Notes: generated by a model from the sequence alone, not told the origin. 64,000 bases of DNA from an uncultured Microbacterium sp. (GCF_945952435.1 NZ_CAMFHZ010000020.1:1-64000); one strand, 5' to 3'; counted from the first letter of the stretch, positions 38,707-49,341 are shown. Numbers and translations are program-made.

Positions 38707-39828
38707 TCAGCGCACGTCGGAGGCGGACTGCTGCCGCGGATCCGGCGCGGACGGCCGCCGGGAGAGCCGGGTCAGCCGCGGGATTTCGGCGGTCGCACCG
38801 GCATCGGCGGGCACGATGATCTCCTGCGCCGCGGCGACGTCCCCATCCGACGTGCGGACGACGAGGTCGCCGGTGGGAGCGCGACGCGAGAGGATCGCGA
38901 GCGCGATCGGTCCGAGCTCGTGGTGCCGCGCGGCGGAGGTGACCTGCCCCACCTCTTCCTCCCCCGCGAAGACGGGTGCGCCCGACGCGGGGAGCAGATC
39001 GTCGCTGCCGTCCAGGTGCAGCGCGGCGATCCGGCGGGGCGGGTGACCGAGGTTGTGCACCTTCGCGACGGTCTCCTGGCCGCGGTAGCAGCCCTTGTCG
39101 AGGTGCACGGCGCTACGGATCCAGTCGGTCTCGTGCGGGAGGGAGCGGTCGTCGACCTCGGCGGCCCACCGCGGCCGCCAGGCCGCGACCCGCAGCGCCT
39201 CGGCGGCGAGTACGCCGGCCCAGACCGCCTCGGGCTCCGCGGCGAGCGCGGCGGCGGCCTGCGCGTCGAGCAGTGCCGTGCGCCAGTAATAGCCCGCGCC
39301 GGGATGCTCCGAACCGCGATGGTACTGATGCCCACCAGGCTGGACCGTGGGCCAGGGATCGGTCCACACGATCGGGGACGACGCGGAACGCTCCACGAGG
39401 GCTTCCGCGGAGCCGCCGGCGAAGAACCCGACGATCTCCCGCTCGGGGCGCGGCTGCACCGTCACGTCGGCGCGGAACACCATGCGCCGCAGCCAGGCCG
39501 CGAGCGGCTCCGCATCCGCGGCGTCGGCGATGAGCCAGGTCGCGGTGCCGTCGTCGACGACCGCCGCGGCGTGCTCGACCCTTCCCTGCGGATCCAGCAC
39601 GAGCAGCTCGGTGCTGCGCCCCGCCCCGAGCCGCGCCACGGCCTGGGACGTGATCGAGTCGAGCCAGGTGAGCCGATCCGCGCCGCGGAGCTCGATCGCG
39701 ACCCTGTCTCCCAGCGGAGCGAGGGCCTCGCCGCGCTCCAGCGTCCGCTGTTCGCGGATCGGGTCGCCGAAGTGCTGGATGACCGGACCGTCGGAGACGG
39801 CTCCGTCCTGCGCGGAGAACGCCGTCAT
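38707..39828 (-). CDS. ygfZ: Folate-binding Fe-S maintenance protein YgfZ
   Basis: A 373-residue protein of the GcvT-like fold. The signature KGCYRGQE at 245-252 contains the essential Cys. It uses tetrahydrofolate in maintenance or repair of iron-sulfur enzymes. The C-terminal beta domain follows. It lies 1 base after the nitrobindin-like gene's stop and 3 bases before pabAB on the same strand, so all three likely form an operon that joins folate synthesis and folate use. Confidence 0.92.
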   Translation of the reverse strand: MTAFSAQDGAVSDGPVIQHFGDPIREQRTLERGEALAPLGDRVAIELRGADRLTWLDSITSQAVARLGAGRSTELLVLDPQGRVEHAAAVVDDGTATWLIADAADAEPLAAWLRRMVFRADVTVQPRPEREIVGFFAGGSAEALVERSASSPIVWTDPWPTVQPGGHQYHRGSEHPGAGYYWRTALLDAQAAAALAAEPEAVWAGVLAAEALRVAAWRPRWAAEVDDRSLPHETDWIRSAVHLDKGCYRGQETVAKVHNLGHPPRRIAALHLDGSDDLLPASGAPVFAGEEEVGQVTSAARHHELGPIALAILSRRAPTGDLVVRTSDGDVAAAQEIIVPADAGATAEIPRLTRLSRRPSAPDPRQQSASDVR

Positions 39829-39829
39829 G

Positions 39830-40447
39830 TCAGACCTTCGCGAGACGTGCGGAGGCGTGCGAGCGCAGTTCGGTGCCGAGCGCGGCGATGTCCCAGGCCC
39901 AGAGCAGGTGGCCGTCGACCAGCCCGTACATGCGCGAGGCGGCCCCGTAGTCCTTGCCGCCGGCGCCGCGCACGATCGCGTCGGTCGCGATGTCGACCCG
40001 CGGGCCGTCGATCCGGCCGAGATAGAGCTCGAGCACGCCGTCGGAGTGCGCGATCGACACCTCGAGGGGGAAGCCGCCCTCCGGCAGACGCAGCGTCTCG
40101 ACGTCGTCGACCGTGCGCGCTGCGGCGCGCGTCTCGCGCGGGGGCAGAAGCGCCGGACCGGGATCCTCGACGCCGGCGGGCCGGGCGAGACGCCAGAAGC
40201 CGGTCTCCGCGACCAGTGCCACGGGCTCGGCGTCCTCGGCGGCGAACGTCGCGGTCGCCGCGTAGTTGAGGAACGGGCCGCCGTCGTGGCTGAAGCTCAC
40301 GCGATGCGCGAACTCGCCCGAGTAGTGGTGCGTGGCGCCGTCGTCATCCGTGACCTCGTAGTCGATGACGCCGGTGCCCTCCCACACTCCGAGCAGCCAG
40401 GACAGCGGGACGATGTCGGCGGGAAGGTCCGAGGGCAGATCGAGCAC
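39830..40447 (-). CDS. Nitrobindin-like heme-binding beta-barrel protein (DUF1794/FABP)
   Basis: A 205-residue beta-barrel protein. The family motif is LLGVWEGTGVI near the N-terminus, and the barrel strands EFAHRVSFSHDGGPFLNYAATATF and ETGFWRL follow. Nitrobindins hold ferric heme in a fatty-acid-binding-protein-like barrel and isomerise peroxynitrite. The proximal His expected near the C-terminal third is not certain from sequence: candidates are in SIAHSDG and SHASA. It is the first gene of the ygfZ-pabAB operon. Confidence 0.85.
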   Translation of the reverse strand: MLDLPSDLPADIVPLSWLLGVWEGTGVIDYEVTDDDGATHHYSGEFAHRVSFSHDGGPFLNYAATATFAAEDAEPVALVAETGFWRLARPAGVEDPGPALLPPRETRAAARTVDDVETLRLPEGGFPLEVSIAHSDGVLELYLGRIDGPRVDIATDAIVRGAGGKDYGAASRMYGLVDGHLLWAWDIAALGTELRSHASARLAKV

Positions 40448-40491
40448 GTGCGGCCCTCTCTCTCAGGATGGGTGCCGGAAGCCGGCGCGGG

Positions 40492-40605
40492 TCAGCGCTG
40501 GCCGCGGAAGAGGTTGACCAGGACGGCGCCCGCGCAGAAGGCGATCGCGAGACCCGCCAAAGCCAGCAGGCCGACGAAGAAGAGTTCCAGCGCGACGATG
40601 TCCAT
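40492..40605 (-). CDS. Short single-helix membrane peptide
   Basis: A 37-residue open frame that translates as MDIVALELFFVGLLALAGLA followed by a hydrophobic stretch and the basic end LFRGQR. It is a clean single transmembrane helix with a positive C-terminus, and AGGAG stands just before the ATG. No function is known. Tail-end position in a strand-consistent block upstream of the nitrobindin-like gene supports it as a real small gene. Confidence 0.6.
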   Translation of the reverse strand: MDIVALELFFVGLLALAGLAIAFCAGAVLVNLFRGQR

Positions 40606-40649
40606 GCTCCTACTCTATTCCGTTCCCGGCGCGCGCGTCGCCGTCGGCC

Positions 40650-40940
40650 TCAGCCGGTGAAGAGCGCCGCGACGCCGAAGCCGACCGAGATCACGCCCAT
40701 CACGAAGAGGGAGCCCAATGCGCCGGCCGCCACCCGCAGGATGAAGCCGCGCGTCTCCGCCCGTGCGAGCTGCACCCCGAACGAGAGCAGCACGCACACG
40801 CCGAAGCCGACCAGGTACCAGGCCATCATCCTGTCGGCGGGCGCGACGATGCCGATCACGATGGCTCCCACCGCGGCCACGGCCCAGGTGACGACGAGCC
40901 CGGTGAGAGGGCTGCGGGGGACGAGAACGGGGTCGGCCAT
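40650..40940 (-). CDS. Small three-helix membrane protein
   Basis: A 96-residue protein with hydrophobic segments at about 15-32, 40-58 and 68-92. The ATG at 40940 begins MADPVLVPRSPLTGL. No catalytic residues or signatures are visible; conserved small membrane proteins occur at this place in relatives. It is divergent from the glnR-like gene. Function unknown. Confidence 0.7.
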   Translation of the reverse strand: MADPVLVPRSPLTGLVVTWAVAAVGAIVIGIVAPADRMMAWYLVGFGVCVLLSFGVQLARAETRGFILRVAAGALGSLFVMGVISVGFGVAALFTG

Positions 40941-41105
40941 GCGCCCATTGTCGCGCATCGCCTCTGAGAGCGCACCGTGTGAGAGCGCACCGTCGCGCTC
41001 GGCCGCCGCGCACGGCGATGACGTCGCGCACGGGGATGACCACGATGTCATCGTGTGCGTCGGCATCGGGACGGCTGAGTAGAGTGGCCCCAGGAAAGGA
41101 TTCGT

Positions 41106-41795
41106 GTGGCGCAACTCCTGGTGCTGACCTCGTCTCCCGCAGCGGAGCCGGTCCTGCCCGCGCTCGAGCTCCTCGGGCATCGCGTGCGGACGATCCCCGC
41201 GCAGCCCGCGGAACTGGTCACGGCCCCGGATGCCGACGTCGTCCTCGTCGACGCGCGGAGCGACCTCGTCGCGGCGAAGTCCCTGTGCACCCTGATCCGC
41301 ACCACGGGTCTGCGCGGCGCCCTGCTCCTGGTCGTCACCGAGGGCGGCATGAGCGCCGTGAACGGGGACTGGCGGATCGACGACGTCCTGCTGCGCGAGG
41401 CGGGGCCCGCGGAGATCGAGGCGCGCATCCGCCTCGCGATCGCCCGCGAGCAGCCCACCGCCGAGCCGGTGCGCGTGCAGACCTCCGGGCTGACGATCGA
41501 CGAGCAGTCGTACTCCGCGAAGCTGCACGGCTCCGCGCTGGATCTCACGTACAAGGAGTTCCAGCTGCTGCACTTCCTCGCCACGCACCCCTCCCGCGTG
41601 TTCACCCGCGAGCAGCTGCTCAGCGAGGTGTGGGGCTACGACTACTTCGGCGGCACCCGCACGGTCGACGTGCACGTGCGACGGCTGCGGGCGAAGCTCG
41701 GGGACCAGGAGCACATCATCGGCACGGTGCGCAACGTCGGCTACCGCTTCAACGTCGACGAGGAGGAGGCCCGTCCGGTCTCCCCCGCCCGCTGA
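41106..41795 (+). CDS. glnR: GlnR-like orphan OmpR-family regulator
   Basis: A 229-residue regulator with an atypical receiver domain and a C-terminal winged helix ([33 protein letters not shown]). The receiver lacks the usual acidic pocket and has D49 in [10 protein letters not shown] plus [13 protein letters not shown], as in Streptomyces and mycobacterial GlnR, the nitrogen master regulator. No kinase is adjacent, which agrees with the GlnR type of phosphorylation-independent regulator. The GTG at 41106 has AAAGGA upstream. It precedes ppk. Confidence 0.85.
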   Translation: MAQLLVLTSSPAAEPVLPALELLGHRVRTIPAQPAELVTAPDADVVLVDARSDLVAAKSLCTLIRTTGLRGALLLVVTEGGMSAVNGDWRIDDVLLREAGPAEIEARIRLAIAREQPTAEPVRVQTSGLTIDEQSYSAKLHGSALDLTYKEFQLLHFLATHPSRVFTREQLLSEVWGYDYFGGTRTVDVHVRRLRAKLGDQEHIIGTVRNVGYRFNVDEEEARPVSPAR

Positions 41796-41864
41796 TCCGC
41801 GGCGGGATCCGTCACGCTCCCCGGCGTTCACGCACGCGTCACACGGCGGTGCTTAGATGTACGC

Positions 41865-44030
41865 ATGATCGATCCCGCACTGGCCGACTCCGGTCTCGAC
41901 GACGCCGAGGACGACGACTTCGACGAGCTCGTCGCGCCGGAAGACTCGCTCCTCCCGGATGACCGCTACCTCGATCGCGAGCTGAGCTGGCTCGCCTTCA
42001 ACCAGCGAGTCCTCGAACTGGCCGAGGACGAGACGCTGCCCGTGCTCGAACGCGCGAACTTCCTCGCGATCTTCGCCAGCAACCTCGACGAGTTCTTCAT
42101 GGTGCGCGTGGCGGGGCTCAAACGCCGCATCATGACGGGGCTCGCGGTGCCCACCAACGTGGGCCGTGCCCCGGTGGACGTGCTCGCCGACATCTCGGCC
42201 GAGGCGCACAAGCTGCAGCTGCGCCACGCCGACGCCTGGACCCGGCTGGTCCGCCCGTCGCTGAGCGCCACCGGCATCACCGTCGCGGACTGGGACGACC
42301 TGGATGGCGAGGCGAAGGCCGAGCTGACCGACTACTTCCAGACCAACGTCTTCCCCGTGCTCATGCCGCTCGCGGTCGACCCGGCGCACCCGTTCCCCTA
42401 CATCTCCGGACTCTCGCTCAACCTCGCGATCCGGATCCGCAACGCCCGCACCGGACGGCAGGAGTTCGCCCGCCTCAAGGTGCCGCCCATGCTCCCCCGC
42501 TTCGTGGAGGTCCCCGGGGAGGCCGGCCAGCGCTTCATCCGTCTCGAAGAGCTCATCGCCAACCACCTCGACGACCTCTTCCCCGGGATGGAGGTGCTCG
42601 ACCACCACGCCTTCCGCCTCACCCGCAACGAGGACATGGAGATCGAGGAGGACGAGTCGGAGAACCTCATCCAGGCGCTGGAGGCCGAGCTGCTGCGCCG
42701 CCGCTTCGGCCCGCCGATCCGTCTCGAGATCACGGACGACATGGACGACGTGACGCTCGACCTCCTCCTCACCGAGCTCGACATCACCGACCAGGAGGTG
42801 TACCGCCTTCCCGGCCCGCTCGATCTGCGCGGCCTGTTCGACCTCTCCCGGATCGACCGCCCCGATCTGCACTACCCCACGCACCTGCCGACGACCGCGG
42901 TGGCCTTCAAGCCGGGCGCGAACGAGTCGATCGACATCTTCCAGGCGATTCGCAAGGCCGACGTCCTCGTCCACCATCCCTACGAGTCGTTCACGACGAG
43001 CGTCGTCGCCTTCCTCGAGCAGGCGGCGCGGGATCCGCACGTGCTCGCGATCAAGCAGACCCTGTACCGCACCTCGGGCGACAGCCCCATCGTGCAGGCG
43101 CTCATCGACGCCGCGCAGGCGGGCAAGCAGGTGCTCGCCCTCGTCGAGGTCAAGGCGCGCTTCGACGAGGCCAACAACATCGTCTGGGCGCGCAAGCTGG
43201 AGAAGGCCGGCGTGCACGTCGTCTACGGCCTCGTCGGCCTGAAGACGCACTGCAAGCTCGTGAACATCATCCGCGAGGAGGACGGCGCGCTGCGCAGCTA
43301 CAGCCACATCGGCACGGGCAACTACAACCCCAAGACGAGCCGCATCTACGAGGACTTCGGCCTGTTCACGGCCGACCCGCAGGTCGGCAAGGATCTGACC
43401 CGTCTGTTCAACGAGCTCAGCGGCTACGCGATCGAGAAGAAGTTCAAGCGACTGCTCGTGGCTCCGCTGCACCTGCGCAAGGGTCTGCTCCGCCTCATCG
43501 AGAAGGAGCGGGAGAACGCGCTCGACGGTCGGCCGGCGCACATCCGCATCAAGGTGAACTCGATGGTCGACGAGCAGATCATCGACGCCCTGTATCGCGC
43601 GAGCGCGGCCGGCGTGCACGTCGAGGTGTGGGTGCGCGGCATCTGCAGCCTGCGGACCGATCTGCCAGGGGTCACCGACAACATCACGGTGCGCTCGATC
43701 CTCGGCCGCTATCTGGAGCACTCGCGGATCTTCGCGTTCCACAACGACGGCGGCGACCCCCAGGTCTACATCGGCAGTGCGGACATGATGCACAGGAACC
43801 TCGACCGCCGGGTCGAGGCGCTCGTGCGGGTGACCGCTCCCGCCCACGTCGAGGAACTCGTCACGCTTTTCGACGAGGCGATGTCCCCCGAGGTCTCCTC
43901 GTGGCACCTGGGAGCCGACGGCGTCTGGACGCGGCATGCGTTCGACGACGAGGGCCGGGCCCTGATCGACCTCCAGGACAGGACCATGACACAGGTGCAG
44001 CAGCGCCGTCGTCCCAGGGCGGTCCGATGA
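41865..44030 (+). CDS. ppk: Polyphosphate kinase 1
   Basis: A 721-residue enzyme that polymerises ATP gamma-phosphate into polyphosphate, reversibly. The N-terminal domain starts with [20 protein letters not shown] and [19 protein letters not shown]. The catalytic C-terminal phospholipase-D-like domains contain the autophosphorylated His in [21 protein letters not shown] and the CxxR-like WVRGICSLR. It overlaps the mutT1-like gene by 4 bases. Polyphosphate storage fits the adjoining pst genes. Confidence 0.97.
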   Translation: MIDPALADSGLDDAEDDDFDELVAPEDSLLPDDRYLDRELSWLAFNQRVLELAEDETLPVLERANFLAIFASNLDEFFMVRVAGLKRRIMTGLAVPTNVGRAPVDVLADISAEAHKLQLRHADAWTRLVRPSLSATGITVADWDDLDGEAKAELTDYFQTNVFPVLMPLAVDPAHPFPYISGLSLNLAIRIRNARTGRQEFARLKVPPMLPRFVEVPGEAGQRFIRLEELIANHLDDLFPGMEVLDHHAFRLTRNEDMEIEEDESENLIQALEAELLRRRFGPPIRLEITDDMDDVTLDLLLTELDITDQEVYRLPGPLDLRGLFDLSRIDRPDLHYPTHLPTTAVAFKPGANESIDIFQAIRKADVLVHHPYESFTTSVVAFLEQAARDPHVLAIKQTLYRTSGDSPIVQALIDAAQAGKQVLALVEVKARFDEANNIVWARKLEKAGVHVVYGLVGLKTHCKLVNIIREEDGALRSYSHIGTGNYNPKTSRIYEDFGLFTADPQVGKDLTRLFNELSGYAIEKKFKRLLVAPLHLRKGLLRLIEKERENALDGRPAHIRIKVNSMVDEQIIDALYRASAAGVHVEVWVRGICSLRTDLPGVTDNITVRSILGRYLEHSRIFAFHNDGGDPQVYIGSADMMHRNLDRRVEALVRVTAPAHVEELVTLFDEAMSPEVSSWHLGADGVWTRHAFDDEGRALIDLQDRTMTQVQQRRRPRAVR

Positions 44031-45028
44031 CGGCGGGGCCTTCGCACGCGGCATCGGCGGACACCACAGGACTCACGGTCGTCGCCGACCGCCCCGATCG
44101 CGCGGTCTACGCGGCGGGCGGACTGGTCTGGCGCCTGGTGGACGGCAAGCTGCGGATCCTGCTGATCCACCGCACGAAGTACCGGGATGTGACGCTGCCG
44201 AAGGGCAAGGTCGATCCGGGCGAGATGCTCGCGGAGACCGCGGTGCGGGAGATCTTCGAGGAGACAGGGATCCGCGTGCACCTCGGGGCGCCGGTCGGCG
44301 TCTCGCGGTACACCATGACCAACCGCAAGCAGAAGATCGTGCACTACTGGGCCGCCGAGGCGACGGACGAGGCCGTGCGCGCGAGCGCGTTCGTGCCGAA
44401 TCGCGAGATCGCCGCGATCGAGTGGGTGAGCATCAAGAAGGCCCGCGCCCGCCTCAGCTACCCGGTCGACGTCGAGATCCTCGACGCCTTCGCGAAGCTC
44501 GCCGCGGACGGCGCGCTGCGCACGTTCCCGCTGATCGTGCTGCGCCATGCCAAGGCCGCGAGCCGATCCGTGTGGGAGGGCCCGGACGCCAGCCGTCCGC
44601 TCACCCCCCGGGGACGGGCGCAGGCCGACGCCATCGTCGGTCCGTTGCGGGCCTTCGGCGTGGAGCGGATCGTGTCCAGCGACGCGCGGCGGTGCGTCGA
44701 GACGGTCACGCCCCTCGCGAAGTCCCTGGGGACGAAGGTGCGCAAGACGGCGCTGCTGAGCCAGGACGCGTGGGACGAGGGCGACTCGGATCCGCGGACG
44801 GTCGTGGGCAAGCGGGTGCGCGCCCGCAAACCCGCCGTGCTGTGCAGCCACGGGCCCGTGCTCCCCGACATCCTCCGGGAGATCGCGCTCGCCACCGGCA
44901 CCATGCCGGGGTCCTACCTGGGCAGCGCCTCCGCGCTCGAGGTGGGGGCGTTCAGCGTCGTGCATCTGAGCGCCACGAACCCCGGATCCGGGATCATCTC
45001 GATCGAGACGCACCTCCCGAAGATCTGA
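44027..45028 (+). CDS. mutT1: NUDIX hydrolase fused to histidine phosphatase (MutT1-like)
   Basis: A 333-residue two-domain protein. The NUDIX box is at 60-82 ([22 protein letters not shown]), and a histidine phosphatase domain follows from about 168 with H174 (VLRHAKA) and a second His in SHGPVLP. This is the arrangement of mycobacterial MutT1, which cleans 8-oxo-GTP and diadenosine polyphosphates; ppk next to mutT1 is conserved there too. ATG overlaps the ppk stop. It ends just before the pstS promoter. Confidence 0.92.
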   Translation: MTAGPSHAASADTTGLTVVADRPDRAVYAAGGLVWRLVDGKLRILLIHRTKYRDVTLPKGKVDPGEMLAETAVREIFEETGIRVHLGAPVGVSRYTMTNRKQKIVHYWAAEATDEAVRASAFVPNREIAAIEWVSIKKARARLSYPVDVEILDAFAKLAADGALRTFPLIVLRHAKAASRSVWEGPDASRPLTPRGRAQADAIVGPLRAFGVERIVSSDARRCVETVTPLAKSLGTKVRKTALLSQDAWDEGDSDPRTVVGKRVRARKPAVLCSHGPVLPDILREIALATGTMPGSYLGSASALEVGAFSVVHLSATNPGSGIISIETHLPKI

Positions 45029-45045
45029 CGCGGAGCGCGGTTCCC

Positions 45046-45100
45046 GTTCACCTCGCGTTTACCTTCGATCTTTGATCGCGTAATGGACGGCCCTTATCGT
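45046..45100 (+). promoter_or_regulatory. PHO-box-like repeats and promoter of pstS
   Basis: Two 11-base units, GTTCACC-TCGC (45046) and GTTTACC-TTCG (45057), are followed by -35 TTGATC (45072), a 17-base spacer and -10 TATCGT (45095). The repeats end 4 bases before the -35, a normal activator place. Confidence 0.7.
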
Positions 45101-45151
45101 CTGGCGTGGCCCTGCACCGGGGCGCACTCGACACAGCGAAGGACTTATACC

Positions 45152-46279
45152 GTGAAGCTCAACCGCATCACCACGATCGGCGCTGCCGGCGTACTGGCCG
45201 CGCTCGCGCTCGCAGGCTGTTCTGCGACGCCCAGCGGCTCCAGCACCGAATCCCCCTCGGCGACCCCCACCTCGAGCGCGGTCACCTCGAAGGTCGACGC
45301 GTCCCTGACCGGAACCATCACGTCGGGCGGGTCCAGCGCTCAGGCGAACGCGCAGGCCGCGTGGACCGCCGCGTACAACGCGCAGGCCAAGGGCGTCACC
45401 ATCAACTACGACAAGTCCCAGGGCTCGGGCGGCGGTGTCACCAACTTCCTCAGCGGCGCGTACGACTTCGCCGGCTCCGACTCGCCGCTCAACGCGGACC
45501 AGACCACCTCGTCGAAGGCCCTCTGCACCGAGGGCGGCATCAACATCCCCGTCTACCTCGACGGCGTGGCGATCGCGTTCAACATCCCCGGCGTGACGGA
45601 GCTGAAGCTCAGCGGCGAGACCATCGCGAAGATCTTCGCGCTGAAGATCACCGACTGGTCCGACCCGGCCATCACCAAGGACAACGGCACCGCGCTCGCC
45701 GCGGGCAAGATCACCACGGTGGCGCGCTCCGACGGCTCTGGCACGACGGCGAACTTCACGAACTACCTCGCCGGCACGCAATCCGCCGTCTGGACCTACC
45801 CGGCGGGCAAGGACTGGCCGGTCGAGGGTGACGTCTCGAAGCAGAAGGGCGGCTCGGGCGTCGTCCAGGCCGTGCAGGCAGGTACCGGCACCATCGGCTA
45901 CGCCGACCACTCCGCGATCGGCAAGCTGCCCAGCGTTTCGATCCTCCAGGACGGAAAGGCGATCCCGTTCAGCGCCGAGGCCGTCTCGAAGACCTTCGAG
46001 GTCGCTGCGGTGGACGCGTCCAACGGCGTCAAGGGCGATCTGTCCAAGAAGTTCGACTACTCGAAGCTCACCACGGAGACCTACCCGATCCCGCTGGTGT
46101 CCTACGCCATCGCCTGCACCACCTTCAAGACCGCGGCCCAGGCCACGCTCGTGAAGAGCTACATCGGCTTCATCGACAGCACGCTCGGCCAGCAGGTCGC
46201 CGTCAAGAACGCCGGTGCGGCACCGCTGCCCGAGTCCGTCCTGAAGGCGGCCCAGGAGTCGCTCGCGACGATCAAGTAA
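45152..46279 (+). CDS. pstS: Phosphate ABC transporter substrate-binding lipoprotein PstS
   Basis: A 375-residue lipoprotein with lipobox LALAGC (Cys23) and a Ser/Thr-rich linker. The phosphate-binding fold shows TGTITSGGSSAQ, the GSGGGV loop, FAGSDSPL and RSDGSGTTANF. It delivers phosphate to PstCA. The GTG at 45152 has AAGGA 8 bases upstream and gives a full signal peptide; ATG 45083 lies within the promoter. First gene of pstSCAB and expected to be RegX3-activated. Confidence 0.96.
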   Translation: MKLNRITTIGAAGVLAALALAGCSATPSGSSTESPSATPTSSAVTSKVDASLTGTITSGGSSAQANAQAAWTAAYNAQAKGVTINYDKSQGSGGGVTNFLSGAYDFAGSDSPLNADQTTSSKALCTEGGINIPVYLDGVAIAFNIPGVTELKLSGETIAKIFALKITDWSDPAITKDNGTALAAGKITTVARSDGSGTTANFTNYLAGTQSAVWTYPAGKDWPVEGDVSKQKGGSGVVQAVQAGTGTIGYADHSAIGKLPSVSILQDGKAIPFSAEAVSKTFEVAAVDASNGVKGDLSKKFDYSKLTTETYPIPLVSYAIACTTFKTAAQATLVKSYIGFIDSTLGQQVAVKNAGAAPLPESVLKAAQESLATIK

Positions 46280-46291
46280 CAGCTCACGTCG

Positions 46292-46323
46292 GTCCGGATC
46301 GGCTCTCAGGAGCCGATCCGGAC
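46292..46323 (+). other. Hairpin between pstS and pstC
   Basis: GTCCGGATCGGCT pairs with AGCCGATCCGGAC (13-bp stem, 6-base loop) with no T-tract. Likely a transcript-stabilising or partial-attenuation element that gives more pstS than pstCAB message. Confidence 0.65.
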
Positions 46324-46445
46324 TGGGCAGGGCTGCCGCCACCGGCGGACGCCGTGCCGAGTCTCGAACCGACCCGACAGAAACACTCCTGCGCTTGCCG
46401 GAGCACGAACGAAAGATGCGTACATGCGAGATCAAGGGTGGGACC

Positions 46446-47459
46446 GTGACTGACGTCGCCGAGAAGAACGCCACGACCGTCCGGTCTTCCGGCGGTCTCG
46501 TCGGAAACCGCAGGGCCGGCGATCGCTTCTTCCTGGGGCTGTCCACGACGGCCGCAGCCTCGATCATGGTCATCCTCGCCGGGGTCGCGGTCTTCCTGAT
46601 CCTCAAGGGCCTGCCCGCCATCACGGCGAACTGGGACACCAACGCCGACCTCAACGGGTATCAGAACAAGCAGTGGGGCAGCTTCTGGAACTACGTGGCT
46701 CCGCTGCTCTGGGGAAGCGTCTGGTCCGCACTGATCGCCCTCGTCCTCGGAGCCCCCGTCGCGATCGGGATCGCGCTCTTCATCTCGCACTATGCTCCGC
46801 GACGCCTCGCCAGCGCCCTCGCCTACGTCGTGGACCTGCTCGCGGCCGTGCCGTCGATCGTGTTCGGCCTGTGGGGCGTCATCGTCATGCGGCCGTTCCT
46901 GCTCCCCCTCGCGGAGTTCCTGAACCAGTACTTCGGCTGGATCCCCCTCTTCCAGGGCCCGGTGTCGAGCACGGGCTCCACGATGCTCGCCGGCGGTGTC
47001 GTGCTCGCCGTCATGATCCTCCCCATCGTGACCGCTCTGACGCGGGAGATCTTCCTGCAGACGCCTCGGCTGCACGAGGAGGCCGCTCTCGCCCTCGGCG
47101 CGACGCGGTGGGAGATGATCCAGCTCGCCGTCTTCCCCTATGCGCGCAGCGGGATGATCTCGGCGATCCTGCTCGGTCTCGGGCGCGCGCTCGGGGAGAC
47201 GATGGCGATCGCGCTGATCATCTCCCCCTCGATCCTGTTCTCCGTCGCCCTCCTCACCGACGGCAACAACTCGCAGACGATCGCGGCGAACATCGCGAAC
47301 AACTTCCCCATCGCCACGGACGTGCAGCGCTCGGCACTGATCGGCACGGGACTGATGCTGTTCGTGATCTCGCTCGCCGTCAACATGGTCGCGCGGGGCA
47401 TCCTCGGCCGCTCCGAACGGAGAACGCGCACGTCCTCGAAGATGGGAAAGCGCGTATGA
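46446..47459 (+). CDS. pstC: Phosphate ABC transporter permease PstC
   Basis: A 337-residue permease with six membrane helices. It shows the pst-type [18 protein letters not shown] block and the EAA loop [22 protein letters not shown] that docks PstB. The GTG at 46446 preceded by AAGGGTGGG is chosen; an ATG at 46416 is possible. Its stop overlaps the pstA start (ATGA). Confidence 0.94.
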   Translation: MTDVAEKNATTVRSSGGLVGNRRAGDRFFLGLSTTAAASIMVILAGVAVFLILKGLPAITANWDTNADLNGYQNKQWGSFWNYVAPLLWGSVWSALIALVLGAPVAIGIALFISHYAPRRLASALAYVVDLLAAVPSIVFGLWGVIVMRPFLLPLAEFLNQYFGWIPLFQGPVSSTGSTMLAGGVVLAVMILPIVTALTREIFLQTPRLHEEAALALGATRWEMIQLAVFPYARSGMISAILLGLGRALGETMAIALIISPSILFSVALLTDGNNSQTIAANIANNFPIATDVQRSALIGTGLMLFVISLAVNMVARGILGRSERRTRTSSKMGKRV

Positions 47460-48544
47460 GCACCCCCGCCCCCGTCACCGCACCGCCGCTCGCGCTCACC
47501 AGCGGACGGCTTCCCCGATGGATCGAGCCGGTCCTCGCGGTCGGCACGGCGGTCGTCGTCGCCGCCGTGCTCCTGGTGACGCAGCTCGTCAACCCCGCGC
47601 TGTGGCTCCTGCTGACCGCCGTCCTGTACCTCATCGCGATCGGGGTCGGGTCTGGCATCGTCGAGGGGCGCCGCAAGGCCGTGGACCGCATCGTCCGCGG
47701 GCTCGTTGTGTGCGCGTTCGTGCTCGCCGTCGCGCCGCTGATCTCGACGCTCTGGACCGTGGTCGCGCAGGGGCTCCGCGTGCTCACCTGGGATTTCGTC
47801 ACGAAGGTCGGGGGCAGCGCCTTCGACCCGAACACCCTGGCGGTGACCAACACCCCCGGCGCGCTGCAGGCGGTCGTCGGAACGCTCATCATCACCGGAA
47901 TCGCGGCGCTGATCTCCGTGCCGATCGGGATCCTCGCGGCCATCTACCTGACCGAGTACGCCCAGCCGAGCAACCCGATGCGCCGCATCATCACGTTCCT
48001 CGTCGACGTCATGACGGGCATCCCCTCCATCGTCGCGGGTCTGTTCGCGTTCTCGCTGTTCGCGCTCATCGTCGGTCCGAAGGCGTTCAGCGGCTTCTCC
48101 GCCTCGATCGCGCTCTGCGTCCTGATGATCCCGATCGTCATCCGGTCGACCGAGGAGATGATCCGCCTCGTGCCGAACGAGCTCCGCGAGGCCTCGCTCG
48201 CCCTGGGCGTGCCGCGGGCGACGACGATCATCAAGGTCGTCCTCCGCACCGCCGCCAGCGGCATCGTGACCGGTGTCGTCCTCGCCGTCGCCCGGGTCAT
48301 CGGCGAGACCGCGCCGATCTTCATCGCGGCGAGCTTCACCGACAACTTCAACGCGAACCCGTTCAGCGGTCCTATGCAGACCCTCCCGGTCATGGCGTAC
48401 ACCTCGTACAGCTTCCCGGGCAAGGACATCGACGCGTCGCAGGCACAGGCGTGGGGAGCCGCACTGCTGCTCGTCATCGTCGTCGTCATCTTCAACCTCA
48501 TCGCTCGGGTCGTCGCGAAGGCTTTCGCGCCGAAGAGCCGCTAA
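47456..48544 (+). CDS. pstA: Phosphate ABC transporter permease PstA
   Basis: A 362-residue permease. An N-terminal extension with two extra hydrophobic segments (about 25-65) precedes the usual six-helix core. [19 protein letters not shown] and the EAA loop [22 protein letters not shown] are visible. Forms the membrane channel with PstC. Start ATG overlaps the pstC stop. Confidence 0.95.
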   Translation: MSTPAPVTAPPLALTSGRLPRWIEPVLAVGTAVVVAAVLLVTQLVNPALWLLLTAVLYLIAIGVGSGIVEGRRKAVDRIVRGLVVCAFVLAVAPLISTLWTVVAQGLRVLTWDFVTKVGGSAFDPNTLAVTNTPGALQAVVGTLIITGIAALISVPIGILAAIYLTEYAQPSNPMRRIITFLVDVMTGIPSIVAGLFAFSLFALIVGPKAFSGFSASIALCVLMIPIVIRSTEEMIRLVPNELREASLALGVPRATTIIKVVLRTAASGIVTGVVLAVARVIGETAPIFIAASFTDNFNANPFSGPMQTLPVMAYTSYSFPGKDIDASQAQAWGAALLLVIVVVIFNLIARVVAKAFAPKSR

Positions 48545-48561
48545 TCAGGAAGGCACACAGC

Positions 48562-49341
48562 GTGTCCAAGAGCATCGAAGTCAACGATCTGAACGTGTAC
48601 TACGGCGACTTCCTCGCCGTGGAGGGCGTCTCGATGAACATCGAGCCGCGCACCGTGACCGCCTTCATCGGCCCCTCCGGCTGCGGCAAGTCGACCTTCC
48701 TGCGCACCCTCAACCGCATGCACGAGGTCATTCCCGGCGCGCGCGTGCAGGGCAGCGTGTTCGTCGACGGCGAGGACCTGTACGGCCCCGGCGTGGATCC
48801 GGTGCTGGTGCGGCGTCAGGTGGGCATGGTGTTCCAGCGGCCGAATCCGTTCCCGACGATGTCGATCAAGGAGAACGTCCTCGCCGGCGTCCGGCTGAAC
48901 AGCCGTCGAATGTCCCCCTCGGACGCGAACGACCTCGTGGAGAAGTCCCTGCGCGGCGCCAACCTGTGGAACGAGGTCAAGGACCGCCTCGACAAGCCCG
49001 GTGCCGGGCTCTCGGGCGGACAGCAGCAGCGCCTGTGCATCGCGCGGACGATCGCCGTGTCGCCGCAGGTCGTGCTGATGGACGAGCCGTGCTCGGCCCT
49101 CGACCCGATCTCGACGTTCGCGATCGAGGAGCTCATCACCGAGCTCAAGAACGAGTTCACGATCGTGATCGTCACGCACAACATGCAGCAGGCGTCGCGC
49201 GTGAGCGACAAGACGGCGTTCTTCAACATCGCCGGCACCGGCAAGCCCGGCAAGCTCATCGAGTACGCGGACACCGCGGCGATCTTCACCGCCCCGATGG
49301 AGCAGGCCACCGAGGACTACGTCTCCGGCCGCTTCGGGTGA
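48562..49341 (+). CDS. pstB: Phosphate ABC transporter ATPase PstB
   Basis: A 259-residue ATPase. Walker A is GPSGCGKST, the Q-loop is [17 protein letters not shown], the signature is [16 protein letters not shown] and Walker B is [13 protein letters not shown], with the H-loop in [16 protein letters not shown] start with AGGAAGG upstream. Last gene of pstSCAB. Confidence 0.97.
   Translation: MSKSIEVNDLNVYYGDFLAVEGVSMNIEPRTVTAFIGPSGCGKSTFLRTLNRMHEVIPGARVQGSVFVDGEDLYGPGVDPVLVRRQVGMVFQRPNPFPTMSIKENVLAGVRLNSRRMSPSDANDLVEKSLRGANLWNEVKDRLDKPGAGLSGGQQQRLCIARTIAVSPQVVLMDEPCSALDPISTFAIEELITELKNEFTIVIVTHNMQQASRVSDKTAFFNIAGTGKPGKLIEYADTAAIFTAPMEQATEDYVSGRFG

Noticed and set aside
41853..44054. 733-codon minus-strand open frame opposite ppk
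   Set aside because: Antisense of ppk; no motif and Val/Arg/Glu-rich.
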